The notes beneath the pieces are model-generated. The model made no database searches, was not told the origin of the DNA, and saw only the letters and a list, made by a program, of their open reading frames with translations. The translations under genes were made by a program, and so were the position numbers. A stretch of DNA of 64,000 nt. Origin: JAHJTW01 sp964545545. GTDB taxonomy: Bacteria > Krumholzibacteriota > Krumholzibacteriia > LZORAL124-64-63. Location of the stretch: assembly GCA_964545545.1 (NCBI GenBank), contig CAZJGK010000001.1, positions 1-64,000 of the forward strand, read 5' to 3'. Below, piece by piece: positions 58,315 to 64,000 of this stretch; position 1 is the first letter of the stretch; each line of letters starts with the position of its first letter.

Positions 58315-58542
58315 TCAGCTTGCCGGCGTTTTCATTTGGCCCCTCCAATAATTTCCTCCGCCAATGCCCACCGGGTATGTCAAATCGCTGGCAATGACAT
58401 AGACATCAATGGGCTCAAAAAACACATTTGCGCACGATACTTTTCCGCTAGCGTCAAAATAGAGACCGATGTCATCTTCGGCACGGCAAACCCCAAAAGC
58501 CAAACAAAAGGTCACCGCCAGCAACAATTTCCACGGTCTCAT
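58315..58542 (-). CDS. Short secreted protein, probably truncated
   Basis: The 75-residue product has a signal peptide (WKLLLAVTFCLAFGVCRA) and a mature opening EDDIGLYFDASGKVSC. It resembles the start of the 192-residue secreted protein at 2356 (NGTMGLYADSDA). It then stops at GGGNYWRGQMKTPAS just before the terminator, much shorter than its relative, so it looks like a 3'-truncated or frameshifted family member. The start at 58542 is the first codon of the signal peptide; the long reading upstream is rejected. No clear ribosome site beyond GGGGGA. The function is unknown. Confidence 0.5.
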   Translation of the reverse strand: MRPWKLLLAVTFCLAFGVCRAEDDIGLYFDASGKVSCANVFFEPIDVYVIASDLTYPVGIGGGNYWRGQMKTPAS

Positions 58543-58747
58543 AGAAAATCCCCCATAATTATTTTGGGCACTTCCCTTATATCCTGATGCCGCCCCGGCG
58601 CCATGAACATCTGGCAAATCCGTTGAAAACCCAACCCCCTCCAGCCCAAGAATATTTTACAAATTTCTCGCTATTTCCCCTTGTGTTTTCGCCAATTTTT
58701 CGCTATATTATTTCTACCTCCCAATGACCTGAAAAGGGAGCCATACC

Positions 58748-59785
58748 ATGACCGAATTCCGCAGCGGCCAGCCCGCCCCTGAAGCCCACCGAGCCCTGAA
58801 ATCCTCCCTGCAAACCATGGCCAAGGCCAAGCGGTGCGCCGTGCTCTGGTTCGGGGACATCCTTGAGCGCAAACTCTACCGGGAGCTCGGCTACAGTTCG
58901 ATCAACCAGTACGCCAGGCAGGAGCTGGGGTTTTCCTCCAGCCGGACAGGCGACTTCCTGAACATCTGCCGCAAGTTGAAGGAGTTGCCAAAGGTGAGGG
59001 AAGAGGTGGCTTCAGGGCGCCTGGGCTACACGGCGGCGCGGGTGTTGGTGACGGTGGCGGATCAGGGCAACGAAGGGGCATGGCTGAAGGTGGCGCAGCA
59101 GGTTCCCCGGCGGGAACTGGAGCTGGCCGTGAAACGGGCCAAAAAGGAGGCGGTCGACAGCAGATCGGGGCAGACCTCATTGATACCGAGGAAAGCAAGC
59201 CGGCCGGCCGCCGTCGTTCCCGTTCGCCTGAGCCTGGAATTGTCGCCGACCCAGTTCGCCCGCTACGAATCTCTCTGGGCGCAGATCCGCAAAACCGGCG
59301 GAGTTTCGGCCGACAAGGGAGAAGCCCTCCTGGAAATCATGGCCTCGTTCCTGGGCCGAAGTTCCCCCCGGGGGGATCCTCCCCGGGCCGCCAAAGCGCC
59401 GGTACAAATCCATATTCACCAGTGTCCGGACTGCGCCAAGGCCTCCGTGCAAACAGGTAAGGGCGAACTGGCCATGGGCAATGCCGAACGGGACCGCGCC
59501 CTGTGCGATGCCATGATCAGCCGGGAACACGGGCGCAACCGATCCGCCATTCCCCCGGCCACCCGCCGTGGGGTTCTGGCCCGCGATCGGCACCGATGTC
59601 AGAATTCCGGTTGTGGCCACACGCAGTTCCTGGAGGTGCACCACAGGATTCCGCGATCCCGGGGGGGATCAAATGATCCGGGCAATCTCCTGACATTGTG
59701 CTCTGCATGCCATCAGCTGTTGCACGAACAGGTGTTGCAGGGGATCGACGCAGGGCCGCTGGCGAAGGTGGGTTCGGGGCCGTAA
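58748..59785 (+). CDS. HNH endonuclease family protein
   Basis: The 345-residue protein has a helical N-terminal domain (~20-150; FGDILERKLYRELGYSSINQYARQELGFSSSRTGDFLNICRKL) and a C-terminal HNH nuclease fold. The HNH part has zinc cysteines in RHRCQNSGCGHTQFLEVHH and CSACHQLLHE, and the HNH core LEVHHRIPRSRGGSNDPGNLLTLCSACH. GGGAGCC precedes the ATG and TATATTAT lies about 50 bp upstream. Such proteins are often multicopy, with possible mobile or defence roles. The next gene is convergent, five bases away, so it is a single-gene unit. Confidence 0.85.
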   Translation: MTEFRSGQPAPEAHRALKSSLQTMAKAKRCAVLWFGDILERKLYRELGYSSINQYARQELGFSSSRTGDFLNICRKLKELPKVREEVASGRLGYTAARVLVTVADQGNEGAWLKVAQQVPRRELELAVKRAKKEAVDSRSGQTSLIPRKASRPAAVVPVRLSLELSPTQFARYESLWAQIRKTGGVSADKGEALLEIMASFLGRSSPRGDPPRAAKAPVQIHIHQCPDCAKASVQTGKGELAMGNAERDRALCDAMISREHGRNRSAIPPATRRGVLARDRHRCQNSGCGHTQFLEVHHRIPRSRGGSNDPGNLLTLCSACHQLLHEQVLQGIDAGPLAKVGSGP

Positions 59786-59790
59786 TCGGC

Positions 59791-60933
59791 TCAGTACAGC
59801 TCGTATTTCACCAGCCGGCCGTCCAGTCCCCCGTTGCGCAGGGGAATGCGGCGGGCCGTCTTCAGCCCCACGAACTTGAACAGTTCGGGATCTCCCAGGT
59901 AGATCCAGGCCTCGCTGCCCGTGCATTTCTGCTTCAGGAAATCGCCGAAATCCTGCATGAATTCGGCCATCTCCCCGGCCTCTTTCATCCGGATCCCGTA
60001 AGGCGGATTGCAGACGATCAGCCGGTTTTCCAGGGGTTCCAGATCGTGGAAATCGGCCGTCCTTACGCGCAGCTCGTCGCCGCCGGGCAGGCGGGCGTTG
60101 TTGGCGCGCGTCATGCGCACGGCCTTGGCGTTGATGTCGCTGCCGCGGATCAATCCCCCGCGCACCGACTTGACCTTGTTGTCTTCCTGCAGTTTGACCT
60201 TGAACCACACCCGGCGATCGAAATCCGGCAGCGTCATGAAACCGAACTTCTTGCGCAACACTCCGGGGGGAATGTTTCCGGCCTTGAGCCAGGCCTCGCT
60301 CAACAGCGTGCCCGAGCCGCACATGGGGTCGTACAACGGCTTCTTGCCGTCCCAGCCCGCCAGATCCAGGATCGCGGCGGCCAGCGTCTCCTGGATGGGC
60401 GCATCCACCGATTCCTGGCGATAGCCGCGCCGGTGCAGGGAACCGCCGGAGCAGTCGATGCCGATGGTGACCTCGTCCTCCAGGATGTGCACCGAGATCC
60501 ACAGGTCGGGTTCGCGTGGATCGACGTTGGGCCGCTTGCCTTTGTAGCGCTTGCGGAACATGTCCGCCACGCAATCCTTGACCTTCAGGGCGGCGAATTG
60601 GCTGTGATCGATGTGGCTGCGGTGGGCGTTGGCGAACACGGCGAAGGTCTGGTCCAGGCGCATGATGCGGGTCCAGTCGACCCTCTTCGCTCCCAGGTAG
60701 AGTTGTTCCGGGGTCTCGGCCTTGAAGGTCACCAGGGGGGCCACGACGCGGCTCAACAGGCGGGACCGGTAATTGACCCTGCACAGGGTTTCCAGATCGG
60801 CCTCGAACATGAGTCCGCGCTTGCGCGCCCGGATGGCCTTGGCGCCCAGGCCGTCGAGTTCGAGCGCAGCCAATTCCTCCAGGCCGCCTGCGGTCTGGCC
60901 GAAAAATTCTCCGCGCTGCTGGTACAAGAACAT
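59791..60933 (-). CDS. THUMP-domain class I SAM-dependent RNA methyltransferase (RlmL N-half-like)
   Basis: The 380-residue product opens with FFGQTAGGLEELAALEL, characteristic of the THUMP/ferredoxin-like RNA-binding region. That region runs to ~160 (ending WISVHILEDEVTIGID). The Rossmann methyltransferase part has DPMCGSGTLLSEAW (SAM binding) and the catalytic NPPYGIRM. It corresponds to the RlmL/YcbY N-terminal half that makes m2G2445 in 23S rRNA; which base is modified here is unknown. The start at 60933 fits the family N-terminus but has no strong ribosome site. It lies 11 bases after the GNAT gene and is probably translated by coupling. Confidence 0.88.
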   Translation of the reverse strand: MFLYQQRGEFFGQTAGGLEELAALELDGLGAKAIRARKRGLMFEADLETLCRVNYRSRLLSRVVAPLVTFKAETPEQLYLGAKRVDWTRIMRLDQTFAVFANAHRSHIDHSQFAALKVKDCVADMFRKRYKGKRPNVDPREPDLWISVHILEDEVTIGIDCSGGSLHRRGYRQESVDAPIQETLAAAILDLAGWDGKKPLYDPMCGSGTLLSEAWLKAGNIPPGVLRKKFGFMTLPDFDRRVWFKVKLQEDNKVKSVRGGLIRGSDINAKAVRMTRANNARLPGGDELRVRTADFHDLEPLENRLIVCNPPYGIRMKEAGEMAEFMQDFGDFLKQKCTGSEAWIYLGDPELFKFVGLKTARRIPLRNGGLDGRLVKYELY

Positions 60934-60944
60934 GATAGGCGTTT

Positions 60945-61400
60945 TCAGGTTTCCCGACGCAGCATCAAGAGATGATCGATGCCGCACTCGCTGAAAACTT
61001 CTCCTTCCCTGATGAAACCGAACTCGTTGTAGAATTCCTCAAGATAGACCTGGGCATGGAGCTTGAACCCGCGGGCTCCGCGCAATCGCGCCTGGTCCAG
61101 CAGGAACTGCACAATCTGCCGGGCAATACCGCGGCCGCGCCAGCGGGGCCTGACGGCGATGCGCTCCAGTTTCGCCCAACCGTCCGGCAACATCCGCAAA
61201 CGCCCCGCGGCCACCGGCTGGCCCTCGACTTCTCCCAGGACATGGACGGCCTCCTGTTCGTAGCCGTCGATCTCCCCGGCCCAGTCCACGCCCTGTTCCT
61301 CGATGAAGACGATGCCCCGCACGACCATCACCTTCAGGATGTCCTGTTCGCTGGTGGCCAGGTGAATTTCCGCCGGCGCTTTGTCGCCCGTTGGTATCAT
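60945..61400 (-). CDS. GNAT-family N-acetyltransferase
   Basis: The 151-residue product has the acetyl-CoA-binding motif A RIAVRPRWRGRGIARQIVQFLLDQA, preceded by PVAAGRLRMLPDGWAKLE, and a C-terminal HAQVYLEEFYNEFGFIREGEVF. This is the layout of small ElaA-like GNATs. The N-terminal block FIEEQGVDWAGEIDGYE is also typical of ElaA-type proteins. The acceptor is unknown. GGAGG lies eleven bases before the ATG. It is divergent from the alkylation-repair gene at 61462, with only 61 bp between the starts. Confidence 0.88.
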   Translation of the reverse strand: MIPTGDKAPAEIHLATSEQDILKVMVVRGIVFIEEQGVDWAGEIDGYEQEAVHVLGEVEGQPVAAGRLRMLPDGWAKLERIAVRPRWRGRGIARQIVQFLLDQARLRGARGFKLHAQVYLEEFYNEFGFIREGEVFSECGIDHLLMLRRET

Positions 61401-61461
61401 GCTACAGTTAACCTCCTGCTCATTAGGCAATGATAACGATCCGGGGAGTGAAAGGCACCTT

Positions 61462-62622
61462 ATGTCCCTCATCGAATTCAAAAAGATCCAGCCGGGGCTC
61501 CATGTTTTCGCCTGGAAACTCGGCTCGGTGGGCCTGGTGTGGGGCCCCCGCGGTATCCGCCGGGTTGAACTGGGAGGACATGATTGCAACCCGGTCACCG
61601 CCCGGCTGGTATCCCATTTCCCGGACCTTCCTCCGCTCCAGAGGGCCCCCGCCCCCGTGGCGGCCTTGGTGGGGCGCCTGAAAAGTCTGGCTGCCGGCAA
61701 AGCGGACCAGCTGCTGGATGTGCCGGTGGATCTGGACGGATGCTCGGCGTTCTCCCGGGCCGTTTACAGCGCCCTGCGCAAAATCGGTCCCGGCAAGGTC
61801 ACGACCTACGGTGAGCTGGCGGCCATGGCCGGCCGGCCGGGCGCCGCCCGCGCCGTGGGCCGCATCATGGGCGCCAACCCCGTGCCCCTGATCGTGCCCT
61901 GCCACCGTTGCCTGGGCAGGGATGGCTCCCTCACCGGGTTTTCCAGCACGGGCGGCATCGAATTGAAGGCCCGCCTGCTGCACTTCGAGGGTTACGCCCG
62001 CAACCCGGAGCACGCCCGGGGCATCGCCCATCTGCGGCGGCGTGACCGCATCCTGCGTCCGGTCATCGATGCCTTCGGCCCCTACCTCGCTGTTCCCGAC
62101 AAACCCGGGCCGCCCTACGACACGCTGGTCAGCGCCATCGTCCATCAGCAATTGTCCCTCAAGGCCGGGCGCACCATCGCCGGTCGCGTGCGCGATCTCA
62201 CGCCCGGACCGCGATTCCCCACTCCGCAACAGATGCTGGCCCTGGATCCGCAGAAGCTGCGCGCCGCGGGCCTCTCGGGCCAGAAGGCCGGTTATGTGCG
62301 GGATCTGGCCGCGCGCGTCGGTGACGGACGGCTGAACCTGCGCTCCCTGAACCGCCTGAGCGATGAGGAGGTGATCGCCACCCTGACCACCGTCAAGGGC
62401 ATCGGCGTGTGGTCGGCGCACATGCATATGATTTTCCAGATGGGGCGTCTGGACGTGTTTCCGGTGGGGGATCTGGGGGTGAAAACCGCCGCCGCTCGGC
62501 TTTACGGTCTGGGTGAAAACCCGACCGCCCGGCAACTGGAGCAGGTGGCCGAAACCTGGCGCCCCTTCCGCAGCCTGGGCGCGTGGTACCTGTGGCGGTC
62601 CCTGGAAGCGGGGGGAATGTAG
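61462..62622 (+). CDS. O6-alkylguanine-DNA alkyltransferase fused to AlkA-type 3-methyladenine glycosylase
   Basis: The 386-residue product joins two repair enzymes. The first ~170 residues form an Ogt/MGMT-like alkyltransferase: GPGKVTTYGELAAMAGRPGAARAVGRIMGANPVPLIVPCHRCLG, with the acceptor Cys in PCHR. Residues ~185-386 form an HhH-GPD glycosylase (PYDTLVSAIVHQQLSLKAGRTI; VKGIGVWSAHMHMIFQMGRLDVFPVGDLG with the catalytic Asp in GDLG). It would repair O6-methylguanine by direct transfer and excise N3-alkyladenine with one protein. The start at 61462 has AAAGG six bases upstream; an upstream in-frame ATG lies inside the GNAT gene's leader. The glycosylase part appears complete. Confidence 0.92.
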   Translation: MSLIEFKKIQPGLHVFAWKLGSVGLVWGPRGIRRVELGGHDCNPVTARLVSHFPDLPPLQRAPAPVAALVGRLKSLAAGKADQLLDVPVDLDGCSAFSRAVYSALRKIGPGKVTTYGELAAMAGRPGAARAVGRIMGANPVPLIVPCHRCLGRDGSLTGFSSTGGIELKARLLHFEGYARNPEHARGIAHLRRRDRILRPVIDAFGPYLAVPDKPGPPYDTLVSAIVHQQLSLKAGRTIAGRVRDLTPGPRFPTPQQMLALDPQKLRAAGLSGQKAGYVRDLAARVGDGRLNLRSLNRLSDEEVIATLTTVKGIGVWSAHMHMIFQMGRLDVFPVGDLGVKTAAARLYGLGENPTARQLEQVAETWRPFRSLGAWYLWRSLEAGGM

Positions 62623-62631
62623 CGGACAGAA

Positions 62632-63798
62632 TCAGGGCTGCAACAGGCGACGCACTTCCTCTTCCGGCTGGCCGATATTCATACCGAGGGCCAGCCGAAC
62701 ACTCCAGGCGTCTCCCCACAGGGGCGTGCCTTCGCTGTTGCGCGGTCGCGTCCACTCCCGGCGTCCGGTCAGGGCCAGGAACCACAGATCGTGGGCGCCC
62801 AGGTCATAATGCAGGCCGCCACCCAGGTCCAGGTGTAGGGCATCCAGTACCAAATCCTCGTCTTTGAGCGGTTTGACCGCGTCCATACCCACTCCGCCGA
62901 ACCCCTCCAGGCTGAGCGAGCCCCACACCGGCACGGCGCGCCCCAGCTCCATGGAAACGAGGGCGGCGTCGAAGCGGTCGGAAACGCCCAGGATATTTTC
63001 ATTGCGCGCCACGTAACCGAGATTGGTCCGGCCCAGGCGCACTTCGGTCACCAGCCGGGCAAACCAGGGCCCCTTGCGGACCCCGAACTGCAGGCCCACC
63101 AGGGCATGATCCCCGGCGAAGGCATACTTGCCGAACGGTGACCACATGCCACCCTGTACAGCGATGAACTTGGGCAACACGGCGTGCAGGACCTGCAGCT
63201 TACGGTCCCGGTAATCCTCCAAATGGGTGCCCGCCAGATCGCCCGAGGCCAGCAAGCGCCAAGCCTGTGTGCTGCGGCCGGAATACATGAGGCAAAAGAA
63301 TTCCTCGGGAGAGCCCATCGGGACGTGCGGCAAGAGCTGGTCGGCGAAAGCCTGTGAGAAGGTTTCGAACGCCTCGCGAACCGCGTCATAGGAAGGCGCC
63401 GTCCCCGCCGCCACCGCGGCGGCCAGGTCCGCGGACAAAATCGGCGCCTGGCCCTGCCGCCAGGACCCGGTGCAGAAATCCACCAGCTGGTTGATGATGC
63501 CCGGGCCGTAGAGTTCCTCGGTGAACCGGCCGTCCCAGATCGCGCCCATGATACGGACACGCACCAGCGGTTCAACGGCCCCGCTTTCACTCCCCCAGGC
63601 GTTGAGCCAATCCAGCAGGGAATCGGGTTGGCCGGCGTAAACCAGGTCCGGGATGGCCTGCATGGCCAGGTAGGTGGCGTCCACCGCGGAGCGTCCGGTC
63701 AGCAGATCGTTCGGGGAGGCCGCTGCCGTGGCCGGGAATAAATGACCTACCGCAAGGCACCACAGCAAAACAACCGTACCGAGGACCCGTTGGCTCAT
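62632..63798 (-). CDS. Exported protein with C-terminal barrel-like half, unknown function
   Basis: The 388-residue product has a signal peptide (VLGTVVLLWCLAVGHLFPATAAA). Residues ~30-200 are helical and polar (LVRVRIMGAIWDGRFTEELY, AFETFSQAFADQLLP). The second half has alternating strands (PKFIAVQGGMWSPFGKYAFAG, HALVGLQFGVRKGPWFARLVTEVRLG, SLSLEGFGGVGMDAV, GLHYDLGAHDLWFLALTG), as in outer-membrane barrels, though the tail EEEVRRLLQP is not aromatic. Its ATG overlaps the msrB stop, so it is translated after msrB. I recognise no family. Confidence 0.65.
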   Translation of the reverse strand: MSQRVLGTVVLLWCLAVGHLFPATAAASPNDLLTGRSAVDATYLAMQAIPDLVYAGQPDSLLDWLNAWGSESGAVEPLVRVRIMGAIWDGRFTEELYGPGIINQLVDFCTGSWRQGQAPILSADLAAAVAAGTAPSYDAVREAFETFSQAFADQLLPHVPMGSPEEFFCLMYSGRSTQAWRLLASGDLAGTHLEDYRDRKLQVLHAVLPKFIAVQGGMWSPFGKYAFAGDHALVGLQFGVRKGPWFARLVTEVRLGRTNLGYVARNENILGVSDRFDAALVSMELGRAVPVWGSLSLEGFGGVGMDAVKPLKDEDLVLDALHLDLGGGLHYDLGAHDLWFLALTGRREWTRPRNSEGTPLWGDAWSVRLALGMNIGQPEEEVRRLLQP

Positions 63799-64000
63799 TT
63801 TTCTCCGTGGTCCTGAGGGGTTTCCGCGGCCGGACGGAAATCCAGCGCGGCCGAATTGACGCAGTAACGCAGGCCCGTGGGTTTCGGACCATCGCGAAAG
63901 ACATGGCCCAGATGGCCGCCGCACTTGGCGCACAGGATCTCGGTGCGGGGCACGCCCAGACTGAGGTCCTGTTTCTCGCGGATGGCCGCGTCGTTGATGG
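63795..64000 (-). CDS. msrB: Methionine sulfoxide reductase B (5' end outside window)
   Basis: The visible 67 C-terminal residues include VRTEILCAKCGGHLGHVF-type zinc motif (ILCAKCGGHLGHVFRDGP), then GLRYCVNSAALDF, where the Cys of RYCVNS is the catalytic residue. It is followed by a short polar tail QDHGEK. MsrB reduces the R form of methionine sulfoxide in proteins. The zinc site CxxC is the second of the MsrB pair; the first lies beyond the edge. The stop overlaps the ATG of the exported protein gene (ATGA). Confidence 0.95.
   Translation of the reverse strand, partial: INDAAIREKQDLSLGVPRTEILCAKCGGHLGHVFRDGPKPTGLRYCVNSAALDFRPAAETPQDHGEK

Noticed and set aside
1..64000. CRISPR arrays, tRNA/rRNA genes, prophage or transposase genes
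   Set aside because: I saw no regularly spaced short repeats, no cloverleaf or rRNA-like tracts and no integrase, transposase or capsid motifs. Short tRNAs could still be missed by eye.

Overview
The window is a GC-rich bacterial metagenome-type scaffold; two runs of exactly 100 N (29706-29805 and 32199-32298) are assembly gaps. There are about 49 protein genes and no rRNA, tRNA, CRISPR array or prophage that I can see. Gram-negative envelope features (lipoproteins, outer-membrane barrel proteins) and C-terminal FlgD-like/Por-type sorting domains with an NPFNP motif point to the FCB superphylum (for example Krumholzibacteriota, Eisenbacteria or a relative) rather than Proteobacteria. This placement is an inference from protein style only.

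Layout. 1-8.6 kb: housekeeping and stress genes, including a HAL2-like bisphosphate nucleotidase, a Bcp-type peroxiredoxin whose peroxidatic position is an in-frame UGA (probable selenocysteine), a PaaI thioesterase, a MarR regulator with two palindromic operators, a nitrilase-superfamily amidohydrolase and a hybrid sensor kinase. 8.8-13.2 kb: maeB, galE, crcB and a DUF190 gene. 13.4-20.7 kb: an operon of four genes, prkA (yeaG), yeaH, spoVR (ycgB) and a second PrkA-like ATPase, behind a -24/-12 (sigma-54) promoter. 20.9-24.6 kb: a heterodimeric ABC exporter with one degenerate ATP site.

25.2-44.2 kb is a carbohydrate-utilisation locus, most likely for beta-glucan (laminarin-like): a GPH sugar symporter, a GH16 lipoprotein, a secreted GH16-like enzyme, a GH1 beta-glucosidase, a large GH94-like phosphorylase candidate interrupted by a gap, a GH2-type TIM barrel fused to a probable outer-membrane barrel, binding-type secreted proteins and a ROK repressor. 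Three copies of a 23-bp palindrome (26703, 35964, 44240) sit at the heads of its transcription units and are the natural ROK operators.

44.4-53.6 kb: an S9 peptidase, an outer-membrane barrel protein, an SH3 protein, an M48 peptidase, and a tight operon of CHASE2-adenylate cyclase, metallo-beta-lactamase-fold hydrolase and MscS-type channel with a cyclic-nucleotide-binding domain, which looks like a complete cyclic-nucleotide signalling module. 53.6-64 kb: cupin, ArfB-like release factor, a large secreted BNR/sortilin-like propeller protein, HNH endonuclease, THUMP RNA methyltransferase, GNAT, an alkyltransferase-AlkA fusion, an outer-membrane-type protein and the end of msrB.

Three inverted-repeat elements lie between genes. 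The most striking is a two-copy 244-246 bp element (4102-4345 and 24952-25197) with a near-identical core and arms that differ between copies yet remain self-complementary within each copy.
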